This document shows positions 53,453 through 62,305 of a stretch of DNA of 64,000 nt, piece by piece; position 1 is the stretch's first letter; each line of letters opens with the position of its first letter. This DNA is from Pseudomonas sp. ML2-2023-3. Its GTDB lineage: Bacteria > Pseudomonadota > Gammaproteobacteria > Pseudomonadales > Pseudomonadaceae. The translations under genes were made by a program, and so were the position numbers. The DNA is taken from the NCBI RefSeq assembly GCF_037055275.1, contig NZ_CP146343.1, forward strand, positions 1,522,501 through 1,586,500, given 5' to 3'. A model generated the notes under the pieces. That model made no database searches and was not told where the DNA came from. It was given only the letters and a program-made list of their open reading frames with translations.

Positions 53453-55168
53453 ATGAATCAGAACGCTGAGCCTTCTGTAGTGAATGATGCTGTGCGTGGG
53501 GATTTCATACCTCGGGTCTGGGGGCTCATAACGCCCTACTGGCGCAGTGAAGAACGCCTCCGGGCGTGGTTGCTGTTGATCGCAGTGATTGCCTTGTCGC
53601 TGGTGAGCGTGGGCATCTCCGTGTGGATCAACCATTGGTACAAGGACTTCTACAACGCCCTGGAAAACAAGGACGCCACGGCATTCTGGAGCCTGATCGG
53701 CTACTTCGGGATCATTGCGGCGGCAGGCATTGTGGGCGCGGTGTACCGGCTTTACCTGACCCAGATGCTGACCATTCGCTGGCGACGCTGGCTGACCGAG
53801 CAGCATTTCGCGCGCTGGCTGGCCCATAAAAACTATTACCAGCTGGAGCAGGGCGGTTACACCGACAACCCTGACCAGCGCATCAGTGAAGACCTCAATT
53901 CGTTCACCGACAATACCCTGACCCTGGGCCTGGGCTTGATTAGAAACCTGGTCAGCCTGGTGTCGTTCTCGATCATCCTGTGGGGCGTATCGGGCAGCAT
54001 TGAAGTCTTTGGCATCACCATTCCCGGCTACATGTTCTGGTGTGCGCTGTTGTACGCCGCGGTCGGCAGTTGGCTGGCCCACTTGATTGGCCGACGCCTG
54101 ATTGGCTTGAGCAACCAGCAGCAACGCTTCGAAGCAGACCTGCGCTTTTCGATGGTGCGGGTGCGCGAAAATGCCGAGAGCATTGCGCTGTACAACGGCG
54201 AGCCCAATGAGCACGAGCGGTTGAGCGCGCGCTTCAATAAGGTCTGGAAGAATTTCTGGACGCAAATGAAGGTGCAAAAACGCCTGACGTTCTTCACGGC
54301 GGGCTACTCGCAAATCGCCATCATCTTTCCGTTTGTCGTCGCGGCCCCGCGTTACTTTGCGGGCAAGATCGAGTTGGGTGGGCTGATGCAAATCAACTCG
54401 GCATTCAGCAATGTTCAAGAGAACTTCAGCTGGTTTATCGATGCCTACGTCACCCTGGCGTCGTGGCGCGCCACCTGTGATCGTCTGCTGAGCTTTCGTC
54501 AGGCCATGACCGAAAACGAACAGCGTCTGCCAGCGATCGATGTGCAACACGTGGGCGAGGACTTGAAGATCAATGACCTGAGCCTGGAACTGGCCGATGG
54601 TCGCCCGCTGCTGCACAACGCCAATTTGCAGGTGCAGCCGGGCGAGCGACTGATGCTCAGCGGTCGTTCCGGCAGCGGCAAAAGTACGTTGCTGCGCGCC
54701 ATGGGCGAGCTTTGGCCGCAAGGGGGCGGGGGCATTCGTTTGCCCCGTGAACGGTCGCTTTTTTTGCCGCAAAAACCGTACTTGCCCATAGGCACTTTGC
54801 GTGACGCATTGAGTTATCCACAGACCGGCGATGCCTACGCCCCCGAACGTTATGAACAGGTCCTGCGTACCTGCCGTCTGGAGCAACTGATTCCCAGGCT
54901 TGATGAGGTCGATCACTGGCAACGTGTGTTGTCGGGTGGTGAACAACAACGGCTGGCCTTTGCCCGTGTGCTGCTGTTTCGACCACAGTGGCTTTATATG
55001 GATGAATCGACCTCGGCAATGGACGAGGAAGATGAGGCCATGTTGTACCAGGCCCTGATTGACCAGTTGCCGGGCTTGAGCATTCTCAGCGTGGGCCATC
55101 GCAGCAGTCTTGCGCGGTTTCATCCGCGTCATGTGCGCATTGTCGAGGGGCAGTTGATGGCGCAGTAA
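53453..55168 (+). CDS. ABC exporter-like fusion (SbmA/BacA/YddA type), permease plus ATPase
   Basis: 571 residues. The N-terminal SbmA/BacA-like membrane domain has about six hydrophobic segments (about 40-330), including YKDFYNALENKDATAFW and GGYTDNPDQRISEDL, diagnostic of the family. A C-terminal ATPase has Walker A SGRSGSGKST, signature VLSGGEQQRLAFARV, and Walker B WLYMDESTSAMD. Relatives move peptides, fatty acyl-CoA or vitamin B12 derivatives; the substrate here is unknown. It stands between roxR and a small secreted-protein gene. Confidence 0.9.
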   Translation: MNQNAEPSVVNDAVRGDFIPRVWGLITPYWRSEERLRAWLLLIAVIALSLVSVGISVWINHWYKDFYNALENKDATAFWSLIGYFGIIAAAGIVGAVYRLYLTQMLTIRWRRWLTEQHFARWLAHKNYYQLEQGGYTDNPDQRISEDLNSFTDNTLTLGLGLIRNLVSLVSFSIILWGVSGSIEVFGITIPGYMFWCALLYAAVGSWLAHLIGRRLIGLSNQQQRFEADLRFSMVRVRENAESIALYNGEPNEHERLSARFNKVWKNFWTQMKVQKRLTFFTAGYSQIAIIFPFVVAAPRYFAGKIELGGLMQINSAFSNVQENFSWFIDAYVTLASWRATCDRLLSFRQAMTENEQRLPAIDVQHVGEDLKINDLSLELADGRPLLHNANLQVQPGERLMLSGRSGSGKSTLLRAMGELWPQGGGGIRLPRERSLFLPQKPYLPIGTLRDALSYPQTGDAYAPERYEQVLRTCRLEQLIPRLDEVDHWQRVLSGGEQQRLAFARVLLFRPQWLYMDESTSAMDEEDEAMLYQALIDQLPGLSILSVGHRSSLARFHPRHVRIVEGQLMAQ

Positions 55169-55223
55169 GTGAGGCGGGCGGGCATCATGCTAGAGTGCGG
55201 CTTCCCGCTTTCTGGAACCTGAC

Positions 55224-55718
55224 ATGAGCCTTCTATTTCGCAGCGCAGCATTGAGCCTGCTGCTGGCCAGCCTGCCTCTGGCGGCGGCACCGGTTGCAAC
55301 ACCGCTGTTGCACGGGCAGTTTCTGCCTGCCGATGACTTGCAGTTACGCAGCGAAGTACCGGAGCAACAGCAATTGATGCTGGTCACCTCCTATTCGGTG
55401 GTGGTGGGGAGCCAGCGTCAATCCAATCAGCAGCCGATCCCGGTGACCTCGCCTTTATTGGTGCGCCTCAAAGGCAAGCCCATGAGCCAGGGCGCGACGG
55501 TGCGTCAGGTACTGATTTCGTTTGATGGCGAAAGCAAAAGCCTGAAAAAGCCCGCGTTTGACAGCAAAACGCGAACCCTGAGCCTTTCTTATCCGCTGTC
55601 CCAATACCGCGTCGTGATTGATTTGCTGCGCAACGACACGCTCTATGTACAGTTTCTGACCTATGCCAATGGCCACATTTGGGCCGACTTGCACACCGGT
55701 AGCGTGCGCGCACGTTGA
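55224..55718 (+). CDS. Hypothetical periplasmic protein
   Basis: 164 residues with a clear signal peptide (LLFRSAALSLLLASLPLAAA) and a beta-rich remainder of alternating hydrophobic and polar residues (VRQVLISFDGESKSLKKPAF, TLYVQFLTYANGHIWADL). I do not recognise the family with confidence. It lies 55 bases after the ABC exporter gene and 50 bases before the PA4642-like gene, on the same strand, as in P. aeruginosa near mqoB. Confidence 0.8.
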   Translation: MSLLFRSAALSLLLASLPLAAAPVATPLLHGQFLPADDLQLRSEVPEQQQLMLVTSYSVVVGSQRQSNQQPIPVTSPLLVRLKGKPMSQGATVRQVLISFDGESKSLKKPAFDSKTRTLSLSYPLSQYRVVIDLLRNDTLYVQFLTYANGHIWADLHTGSVRAR

Positions 55719-55768
55719 GCCTTGGGTAAACTGCGGGCCCGTGAAGTATCAGCAGGCTGGAGCCGGAC

Positions 55769-56056
55769 ATGCGTAAAGACAAGAAGCAGTTGATTGGTGA
55801 TGAGATCGGCGACGAGCAGATCAAGTTGTTCCTGGATTTTGAGCCTGTGGATGCTACTTCGCCTTCGCTGCACAAACTGATCAAAGCCTATCGTGGCCTG
55901 CGTATCGATGACTTTGGGCGTTTCCTGACATTCTTCAAGGAAGCCGGTTTTGACCTGGATGGCAAAGACGAGCACGGCCAGACGTTCGTGGACATCATCA
56001 AGGATCAGCGCAACGCCGACGAATACATTGAACTGATCAACCAGGCCCGCGGCTGA
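55769..56056 (+). CDS. PA4642-family small protein
   Basis: 95-residue acidic cytoplasmic protein (MRKDKKQLIGDEIGDEQIKLF...; GFDLDGKDEHGQTFVDIIKDQ) that matches the Pseudomonas conserved family typified by PA4642, found next to malate:quinone oxidoreductase. No catalytic motif is visible and the function is unknown. Convergent with mqo; a bidirectional terminator lies between. Confidence 0.87.
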   Translation: MRKDKKQLIGDEIGDEQIKLFLDFEPVDATSPSLHKLIKAYRGLRIDDFGRFLTFFKEAGFDLDGKDEHGQTFVDIIKDQRNADEYIELINQARG

Positions 56057-56063
56057 TCAACTC

Positions 56064-56151
56064 TGTGGGAGCGGGCTTGCTCGCGATCCTGGCGACTCGG
56101 TCTTTAACCTGGACCGTGTCGATCCCATCGCGAGCAAGCCCGCTCCCACAC
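56064..56151. repeat. REPIN, family A
   Basis: Inverted REP pair between the PA4642-like gene and the shared terminator; arms are consensus. Confidence 0.9.
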
Positions 56152-56159
56152 AGAACAAC

Positions 56160-56201
56160 AAAAAAGCCCCTCGGCCTGTAACAGGACGAGGGGCTTTTTT
56201 T
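56160..56201. terminator. Bidirectional terminator between PA4642-like gene and mqo
   Basis: AAAAAAGCCCCTCG pairs with CGAGGGGCTTTTTT, with flanking A and T runs, so it works on both strands. Confidence 0.93.
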
Positions 56202-56226
56202 GACGTATCACTACGCCGGTGTTGCG

Positions 56227-57735
56227 TTACGCGATGCTGGTGTTGGCGCTCTGTGGCTCAACCAGTTCCAGCAACTCGGAGTTGCGGGTGCTGATTTCGC
56301 GGTACAGCTCGGCGTCGGTTTCAAGGACGTTTTCCCGTGCCGGGAAGATTTCCTTGAGCTTGGTCGCCCACTCGCCAGTGGCTTTTTGCGCGAAGCAACG
56401 CTCGATCAGGTCCAGCATGATCGAAACGGTTACCGAAGCGCCCGGTGAGGCACCCAGCAGAGCGGCCAGCGAGCCGTCCTTGGCCGCAACCAGTTCGGTA
56501 CCGAACTGCAACACGCCGCCTTTTTTCGGGTCTTTCTTGATGATCTGAACCCGTTGCCCGGCAATCTCAAGACGCCAGTCTTCGGCTTTGGCCTGTGGAT
56601 AGAAACGACGCAGGGAGTCCAGGCGTTGCTCCATCGATTGGCGCACTTCGCTGACCAGGTACTTGGTCAGGTCCATGTTGTCGCGAGCAACGGCCAGCAT
56701 TGGCCCGATATTGCCCAGACGGATCGACATCGGCAGGTCAAGGAACGAACCGTGCTTGAGGAACTTGGTGGTGAAACCGGCATAAGGTCCGAACAGCAGC
56801 GACTTCTTGCCATCCACCACACGGGTGTCCAGATGGGGGACCGACATCGGCGGCGAACCCACTGCGGCCTGGCTGTAAACCTTGGCCTGGTGCAGTTTGA
56901 CCACTTCCGGGTTGTCGCAACGCAACCACTGGCCACTGACCGGGAAGCCGCCATAGCCTTTGCTTTCTTCAATGCCCGAAGCTTGCAGCAGCGGCAAGGC
57001 CGCGCCACCAGCGCCCAGGAACACGAACTTGGCATCAACGTGGCGGGTGTTGCCGCTGTTGGTGTCCTTGATGCTCACCGTCCAGCCGCTGCCATTGCGC
57101 TTGAGGCCAGTGACCTTCTTGCTGTACTTGATCTGGGTGTCTGCCGCGCTGGCCAAATGCTTGAGCAGTTGCTTGGTCAGGGCGCCGAAGTTCACGTCAG
57201 TGCCGTGCAGTACACGGGTGGCCGAGATGTGCTGGTCCGCAGGGCGGCCCGGCATCATCAGGGGCATCCACTCGGTCATTTTGGCTTTGTCTTCGGTGTA
57301 TTCCATGTCTGCAAACGCATGGTGCTTGCTCAGCACTTCAAAGCGTTTTTTCAGGAAGGACACGCCTTTTTCGCCTTCAACGTAGCTCAGGTGAGGCACC
57401 GGGCTGATGAAGGATTTGCACGAACCGAAAGTCCCTTTCTGTGCCAGATAGGCCCAGAACTGCTTCGACACTTCGAACTGGGCATTGATATGCACAGCTT
57501 TTTTGATGTCGATCGAACCATCAGCCGCTTGCGGCGTGTAGTTCAGCTCACAAAGGCCAGCGTGACCGGTGCCTGCGTTGTTCCACGGGTTGGAACTTTC
57601 CGCAGCACCTGAGTCCATCTGCTCAACAACTTCCAGCTTGAGGCCGGGGTCGAGCTCTTTGAGCAGTACGGCGAGGGTGGCACTCATGATGCCCGCTCCA
57701 ACCAGTACTACGTCGACTGCTTCGTTATGCGCCAT
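56227..57735 (-). CDS. mqo: Malate:quinone oxidoreductase
   Basis: FAD-dependent peripheral membrane enzyme of the TCA cycle oxidising malate to oxaloacetate with reduction of quinone. 502 residues from ATG 57735, with GGAG 12 bases upstream; the longer frame upstream is not conserved. The FAD motif [17 protein letters not shown] is near the N terminus; [18 protein letters not shown] and [15 protein letters not shown] follow. The length fits Mqo (about 500). Pseudomonas often carries two mqo genes; the neighbourhood fits the mqoB copy. Confidence 0.95.
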   Translation of the reverse strand: MAHNEAVDVVLVGAGIMSATLAVLLKELDPGLKLEVVEQMDSGAAESSNPWNNAGTGHAGLCELNYTPQAADGSIDIKKAVHINAQFEVSKQFWAYLAQKGTFGSCKSFISPVPHLSYVEGEKGVSFLKKRFEVLSKHHAFADMEYTEDKAKMTEWMPLMMPGRPADQHISATRVLHGTDVNFGALTKQLLKHLASAADTQIKYSKKVTGLKRNGSGWTVSIKDTNSGNTRHVDAKFVFLGAGGAALPLLQASGIEESKGYGGFPVSGQWLRCDNPEVVKLHQAKVYSQAAVGSPPMSVPHLDTRVVDGKKSLLFGPYAGFTTKFLKHGSFLDLPMSIRLGNIGPMLAVARDNMDLTKYLVSEVRQSMEQRLDSLRRFYPQAKAEDWRLEIAGQRVQIIKKDPKKGGVLQFGTELVAAKDGSLAALLGASPGASVTVSIMLDLIERCFAQKATGEWATKLKEIFPARENVLETDAELYREISTRNSELLELVEPQSANTSIA

Positions 57736-58430
57736 TAACGCGTCTCCAAAATCTACGGCACCAAATTGACGGCATAGCTGCCAGGTGTTCCGGGGGCGTG
57801 GTTCTGATTGGCCCCGGGTCACTCATGGCCAGGATCGCCATGTCCGATTCTTCGCAATTTCTTGCAACTTGAGCGCACGCTCCGACCGGGCCTTCGAGGT
57901 TCATATGAACGCATTTCAGTACTCGGGAGGCAATTCGACTTAAGGTCTAGAGCGTCCGTTTGTGCAACCAAATCCGTAAGCGGACAGGCTTCAGTCTTGT
58001 GCTGTGGAGCCGACTTCGGTCCTGCTTGGTGGGGCAATATCAGACGCTAATGGTGCATGTTCAGACGCAAAACTTTTCATTTGCTCGCCACACTCTTGTG
58101 AAGTTGTGAAACCCGTTTTTTTTCACGCTCTCTTGAAGACGTGAACCTCAAAAAAGGGCTGCCGCAAGCCTGGCACCGAACCCGGTGGCCGAGCGTTATG
58201 GCAGCTCTGGCAGACCATGTAAAAAGTGGGGATTACGCAAAGAAATTCAAGCGCGCCAGCTTCACATGATCTGTGTGGGCGGCTCTCTGTGGGCGGTGCG
58301 GGGGAGCTAATACAAGCGCATTAGCGATGCTGCGAGGCCCGATCAGGAGACGTCCTTATAATCGGGGGGAGATTGTAGCGAAGAAACGCGGGCAATTGAT
58401 CCTGTTAAATGACTTTTATTGGTGCGTTGG
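57736..58430. other. Long non-coding region upstream of mqo
   Basis: 695 bases with no frame I can support: the frames present lack ribosome sites and family features. No tRNA, riboswitch or repeat was recognised. It should contain the mqo promoter; its length is unusual for this gene-dense window. Confidence 0.45.
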
Positions 58431-58664
58431 TCAAAGTCCCAGCAGGGGTTGCACTGCCGAACGTGGTGCGGGCGAGGCAATACGGGCGGTAGCGGGTAGT
58501 ACCTGGTGCAACCAGTTGAGGCGGATTTCTTCGATTTCGACCCAGCTGTCGCCGACCGGCGGTTGATTGCATTGCTTGAAAGCCTGGCAGCGACCCGTCG
58601 GGTCGAGGCGGGCGAAGCAGCGGTGAGGGCGATTGAGGCCGAGCAACGATAAGAACATGTTCAT
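58431..58664 (-). CDS. Small conserved hypothetical protein
   Basis: 77 residues from ATG 58664, 5 bases after AGGAG (a second ATG at 58658 is 11 bases away). It begins MNMFLSLLGLNRPHRC and continues with ARLDPTGRCQAFKQC, giving three Cys in about 25 residues, then WVEIEEIRLNWL. Similar small proteins occur next to mqo in Pseudomonas as I remember it. Could bind metal; function unknown. Moderately sure it is a gene. Confidence 0.6.
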   Translation of the reverse strand: MNMFLSLLGLNRPHRCFARLDPTGRCQAFKQCNQPPVGDSWVEIEEIRLNWLHQVLPATARIASPAPRSAVQPLLGL

Positions 58665-58820
58665 GGCAGCTCCTGTTGAGTCAGTCATTCAGACAATGCC
58701 CTGTTGACGTGACATCACGATGTAATGGCGATGACAGGGTGGTGACAGCAAGCGGCTAGTTAGCAGGCGCACAGCACCCTATACTGACGGCCTGTGTTAC
58801 CCAGTCCTGGAGAGATGAGC

Positions 58821-59405
58821 ATGTTGCAACGCCTGTTGTTCGGTTTGATTACTGTGACCAGTTTGACTCTGGTCGGCTGCGCCCACAGCCCGCAACAACT
58901 CAGCCCGCAACCCAAACTGACCACCCAGCTTGCGCCAGTGGGTCGTGGCCAGCCGGTAGTGGTACGTGTAGTGGACGGTCGTCCTTCGCCAACCCTGGGC
59001 ACCCGTGGTGGCATGTACCCTGAGACCAGCGCGATCAGCGTCAGCAGTGCCGACGTGATTCCCAAGCTGCAAGCCCAGGCTGAAGCCGCCGTGCGTTTGC
59101 TGGGCTACACGCCGACATCCAACGCAATGAATGCCCCGACATTGACCGTGACCCTGGCCGAACTGAAGTATCAGTCGCCCAAGGACACCATGTACGTGAC
59201 CGAAGCGACCATTGGCGCGACCTTCCGCTCTGACGTGAAGAACGGTGGCCGTTCTTACAGCGGTCGTTATGGCGCGTCCCTTGATCAGCGCTTCGGTATG
59301 GCGCCGAATCAGGAAACCAACACCAAGCTGGTGAGCGATGTGCTCAGTGACGCACTGACCCGCGTGTTCAAGGACCCGACCATCGGTCGTTTGCTCGGCG
59401 AGTAA
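58821..59405 (+). CDS. YajG-family lipoprotein
   Basis: 194 residues from ATG 58821, placed 6-7 bases after GGAGAG (ATG 58815 is too close). Lipoprotein signal with lipobox LVGC and Cys20. The mature part (VVVRVVDGRPSPTLGTRGG, YVTEATIGATFRSDVKNGG, LTRVFKDPTIGRLL) follows the YajG pattern. Likely an envelope lipoprotein of unknown role. A strong terminator follows. Confidence 0.87.
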   Translation: MLQRLLFGLITVTSLTLVGCAHSPQQLSPQPKLTTQLAPVGRGQPVVVRVVDGRPSPTLGTRGGMYPETSAISVSSADVIPKLQAQAEAAVRLLGYTPTSNAMNAPTLTVTLAELKYQSPKDTMYVTEATIGATFRSDVKNGGRSYSGRYGASLDQRFGMAPNQETNTKLVSDVLSDALTRVFKDPTIGRLLGE

Positions 59406-59417
59406 GCGCTGTAATCC

Positions 59418-59451
59418 AAAAAGCCCGAACTCGGTGAGTTCGGGCTTTTTT
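59418..59451. terminator. Bidirectional terminator after the YajG-like gene
   Basis: AAAAAGCCCGAACTC pairs with GAGTTCGGGCTTTTT around GGT, with A and T flanks. It serves the convergent small gene at 59465 as well. Confidence 0.93.
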
Positions 59452-59464
59452 GTGTTTGAAGACT

Positions 59465-59671
59465 TCAGGCGGCTTCGGCATACAGCTCAAGGCGGCTGAC
59501 GCCGGTGAGCAGGTCCAGTTCAGGCAAATCGGCATGGGTATGGCCGCTCAGGGCGCAATAGACCAGCCAGTGGCGATCCTGAACATTAAAGGCCAAGCCC
59601 TCGATCAGTGCCTGCTGTTCGTCGCTGGGGGCGATCAGGTAAAGGCGGTCCTGGTTTTCTGCGTGCAGCAT
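59465..59671 (-). CDS. Small conserved hypothetical protein
   Basis: 68 residues from ATG 59671 with GGAG 7 bases upstream. It has a mixed alpha/beta look (DRLYLIAPSDEQQALIEGL, HWLVYCALSGHTHADLPEL) without signal peptide or membrane segment. I do not recognise a family. The good ribosome site and a shared terminator support it. Confidence 0.65.
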   Translation of the reverse strand: MLHAENQDRLYLIAPSDEQQALIEGLAFNVQDRHWLVYCALSGHTHADLPELDLLTGVSRLELYAEAA

Positions 59672-59754
59672 GACAAGCTCCGTGTCGGTGTCGAGGGGCC
59701 ACAGAGTGGCCTCTCTTCATGACGATACGGTGACAGCAGAATTTAACGGCCCTT

Positions 59755-59860
59755 TGTAGTCGCTGACGAGGGACGAGGCTGCGATGGGTTGCGCAGCAGT
59801 CCTGGCAATCTGAAGGCCCTGCGGGCCTTATCGCAGCCTCGTGCCTCGTCAGCGACTACA
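59755..59860. repeat. REPIN, family B
   Basis: TGTAGTCGCTGACGAGGGAC ... GTGCCTCGTCAGCGACTACA; arms of about 30 bases pair almost fully. Between two minus-strand genes, 8 bases from the acyltransferase stop. Confidence 0.88.
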
Positions 59861-59867
59861 GAGTTTT

Positions 59868-61034
59868 TTATAACGCCAGCCCCGCCTTGATCCGATACTG
59901 ATTGCGCACCGGCATCGCATATTGCAGCACCAGGTACGGGCGATGCTCGGCCGGGCAGGCCTCCAGGCGGCGCTGCCACTCCTGCTGGGCCTTGGCCAGC
60001 TCTTCGGCACCGAAGACCTCGGCAGCCGTCGGCACTTGCAACTCGGGCTCGGCATCAGCCCACTGCGCATACGCCAGGTAGTGCGCCGGGAACAGGCGGT
60101 AACCGCTGAGGATATGGCGATCCATTTCTGCGGCTAGCAGTTTGCTGTCCTCGAACAACTCGGTAATGGGGGCGGCAAAGTTCACGTGTACGCGTCCTTT
60201 GTAGCCCGTAATGCCGTTGGCGATACTGGTGTCGTCTTCGCCCGGGGCCTTGCTGTAAGTGCCCGTGGTGGCGCGGATATACAGCTCGCGAGCCTTGGCC
60301 TGATCACAGGGGTCGTATTCGTAGCTGATCGATACCGGGGTCAGGTTCAGTGACTGAATGACCTCGGCAAACGGCTCGTTTTTACGGCTCATGTGGAACA
60401 TCTTCAGGATCGCCGAGTCGGTACGGTCATCACCGTCCTTGGCCCGGCCTTCAGCCTGGGCGATCCAGATCGACTGGCAGTCGTTGCGGATCGAGTGGTT
60501 GATGTAGGCCGACAACAGCTGATAAGCCGCCAGCTTTTCACGGCGTCCGGTGATCGAGCGGTGAACGATGAAGCTCTTGTTCAGGCGCATCAAATCGCTG
60601 ACAAAAGGCTTTTGCAGCAGGTTGTCACCAATGGCGATCCGCGGCGTTGGCAGGCCCGCGTGGTAAACCGCGTAGTTGACGAACGCCGGGTCCATCACGA
60701 TATCGCGGTGGTTGGCCAAAAACAGATAGGCGCTGCCAGCCTTCAACTGCTCGACGCCGGTATAGGTCACGCCGTCAGTGGCATGTTCGATGGTGCGGTC
60801 GACGTAAACCTCGACCTTGTCCTGCAAAGTGGCGACCGAAGTCACGCTGGCGAACTCTTTGCGCAGGCGATGAGCTATAAGTGGTTTTAACAGCCAGCCG
60901 AAAGCGCCTGCCAGGCGCGGGAAGCGAAAGTGGGTCAGGATATCTAGAAACGCCTTGTCGCTGAGCAGCCGGGCCAGCACTGCTGGGACTTCGGCGTCGT
61001 CGTAAGGTCGGATGGTATCGAATTCGCCCATCAT
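59868..61034 (-). CDS. 1-acyl-sn-glycerol-3-phosphate acyltransferase-family protein
   Basis: 388 residues from ATG 61034 (ATG 61031 adjoins). The PlsC-type motif block I is FLANHRDIVMDPAF (catalytic His-x4-Asp), and IWIAQAEGRAKDGDD stands in for the EGTR-like block III. It lacks a clear N-terminal membrane anchor. Probably transfers an acyl chain in phospholipid or other lipid synthesis; length exceeds ordinary PlsC (about 250), so this is the longer family of unknown substrate. Confidence 0.87.
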   Translation of the reverse strand: MMGEFDTIRPYDDAEVPAVLARLLSDKAFLDILTHFRFPRLAGAFGWLLKPLIAHRLRKEFASVTSVATLQDKVEVYVDRTIEHATDGVTYTGVEQLKAGSAYLFLANHRDIVMDPAFVNYAVYHAGLPTPRIAIGDNLLQKPFVSDLMRLNKSFIVHRSITGRREKLAAYQLLSAYINHSIRNDCQSIWIAQAEGRAKDGDDRTDSAILKMFHMSRKNEPFAEVIQSLNLTPVSISYEYDPCDQAKARELYIRATTGTYSKAPGEDDTSIANGITGYKGRVHVNFAAPITELFEDSKLLAAEMDRHILSGYRLFPAHYLAYAQWADAEPELQVPTAAEVFGAEELAKAQQEWQRRLEACPAEHRPYLVLQYAMPVRNQYRIKAGLAL

Positions 61035-61138
61035 GCTCTCTTGTTGGAAACGGCTAGGGTTGGTACGCAGGGCAGGGCACAAAAATAGCCCTGCTAATAG
61101 ACAGGCGATTATACGCACAAGTCACTCAGGAGACCGCG

Positions 61139-61321
61139 ATGCTTGAAACTGAGCACTATGAATGCCCCTATTGTGGCGAGCAGGCAGAAGCTGTGCTCGA
61201 CCTTTCCGGTGGCGATCAGAGCTACATTGAAGATTGCCCGGTGTGCTGTCGGCCGATCCTTTTCCATCTTCAGACCGATGGCCATGAGTGGATGCTCGAT
61301 GTGCACACCGAGAATGAGTAG
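61139..61321 (+). CDS. CPXCG-motif cysteine-rich small protein
   Basis: 60 residues with two zinc-type pairs: CPYCGE at residues 9-14 and CPVCCRP near residue 33. Matches the small CPXCG family; probably a zinc ribbon of unknown role. A DUF2007 gene begins 12 bases later, and the pair is common in Pseudomonas. Confidence 0.88.
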   Translation: MLETEHYECPYCGEQAEAVLDLSGGDQSYIEDCPVCCRPILFHLQTDGHEWMLDVHTENE

Positions 61322-61333
61322 CGAGTGACGATC

Positions 61334-61594
61334 ATGCAGCGCATCTACGAGCCCGAAAACCTGATGGAAGCCGAGCTGTTGCTGGGCATGCTTGCCAGTG
61401 AAGGGGTGGAGGCGCGGCTTGAGGGACGCGACCTGATCGGTGCCACCGGCGAGCTGCCCGTGTTCGGCCTGCTCGGTTTGGCGGTTGCCAATGATCGCGC
61501 GCAATACGCGCGGGAGTTGATCGATGCGTACAATACCGCGTCACCGGTGGCGGGCGATGAGCCCGAGAGTTTCCCCGATGTGCTGGACTGCTGA
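61334..61594 (+). CDS. DUF2007 domain protein (putative signal-transducing)
   Basis: 86 residues from ATG 61334 (GTG 61325 also possible). The DUF2007 pattern is clear: YEPENLMEAELLLGMLASEGVEA, then LPVFGLLGLAVANDRAQYA. The fold resembles PII-like/ACT pieces. Probably translated with the CPXCG gene just upstream. Confidence 0.86.
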   Translation: MQRIYEPENLMEAELLLGMLASEGVEARLEGRDLIGATGELPVFGLLGLAVANDRAQYARELIDAYNTASPVAGDEPESFPDVLDC

Positions 61595-61644
61595 AGCTGG
61601 CGACGTTATTTCACTGATCTATAGATGAAGAGTTGTGCTGCCCC

Positions 61645-62271
61645 ATGTGTGGACGTTTTGCCCTGTTTCGTTGGAACCCTGCGTTTGCAGCCTTGCCCGG
61701 TTTTCCGGCTGATCAGCAGGCCCAGTGGAATATTTCGCCCAATGATTCGGTATTGATCCTGCGTGCAGGTGCAGAGCCTGGCCAGCGCGAACTGGCACGG
61801 GCCCGCTGGGGGCTGACCCCGGCCTGGCTGACCGACCTGTCGCGAACTCCTGCCCATGCCCGGGCTGAAACCGTGGCCGAGCAGCCGATGTTTCGCGACG
61901 CCTTGCGCCAGCGGCGCTGCCTGATCCCGGCCAACGGTTTTTACGAATGGCGCGGCACCACTCGCAAACGTCCTTACTGGCTGACTCCGGGAGAGGGTGC
62001 TTCGCTGTTTTTTGCCGGTATCTGGGAGGCTTACCCGGTAGAGGGGCATGTGTGGCTGAGTACGGCGGTGATTACCCAGGCCGCGGCCAGCCAGCGCCGT
62101 CCATTGATTCTGGATGAGGCGGGCCAGCAGGCCTGGCTTGACCCTCAAACCCCTCTTCATGTGCTGCAGGCGCTGCTGGCCAGCCCGCAGACGCCGCTGC
62201 GCGAACGACCATTGGCCAATCTGGTCAATGATCCAAAGCTCAATGCGCCCGAGTGCCTGACGCCGGGTTGA
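61645..62271 (+). CDS. SRAP family protein (YedK/HMCES-like, SOS-response-associated)
   Basis: 208 residues from ATG 61645, so that Cys2 (MCGRF) becomes the N-terminal residue after Met removal. In YedK, Cys2 forms a thiazolidine crosslink with abasic sites in single-stranded DNA. Glu101 in ANGFYEWRG is retained. Two other usual positions are changed: the Asn of the NARAET motif is His71 here, and the His of the IHDRRP motif is absent because the loop is about six residues shorter and reads ASQRRPL. It may bind abasic DNA without normal release chemistry, or have another substrate. Confidence 0.87.
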   Translation: MCGRFALFRWNPAFAALPGFPADQQAQWNISPNDSVLILRAGAEPGQRELARARWGLTPAWLTDLSRTPAHARAETVAEQPMFRDALRQRRCLIPANGFYEWRGTTRKRPYWLTPGEGASLFFAGIWEAYPVEGHVWLSTAVITQAAASQRRPLILDEAGQQAWLDPQTPLHVLQALLASPQTPLRERPLANLVNDPKLNAPECLTPG

Positions 62272-62305
62272 GATACGATGCGCACCCTCTTTATGGAGAT
62301 CTTCG

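Noticed and set aside
53417..55132. 571-codon open frame antisense to the SbmA/YddA-type exporter gene
   Set aside because: Gln/His/Arg-rich low-order composition and complete overlap with a gene that has full ABC motifs; a shadow frame.
58273..58566. 97-codon plus-strand frame upstream of the small gene at 58431
   Set aside because: No ribosome site, Arg/Ala/Gly-rich, and overlaps the better-supported minus-strand gene.
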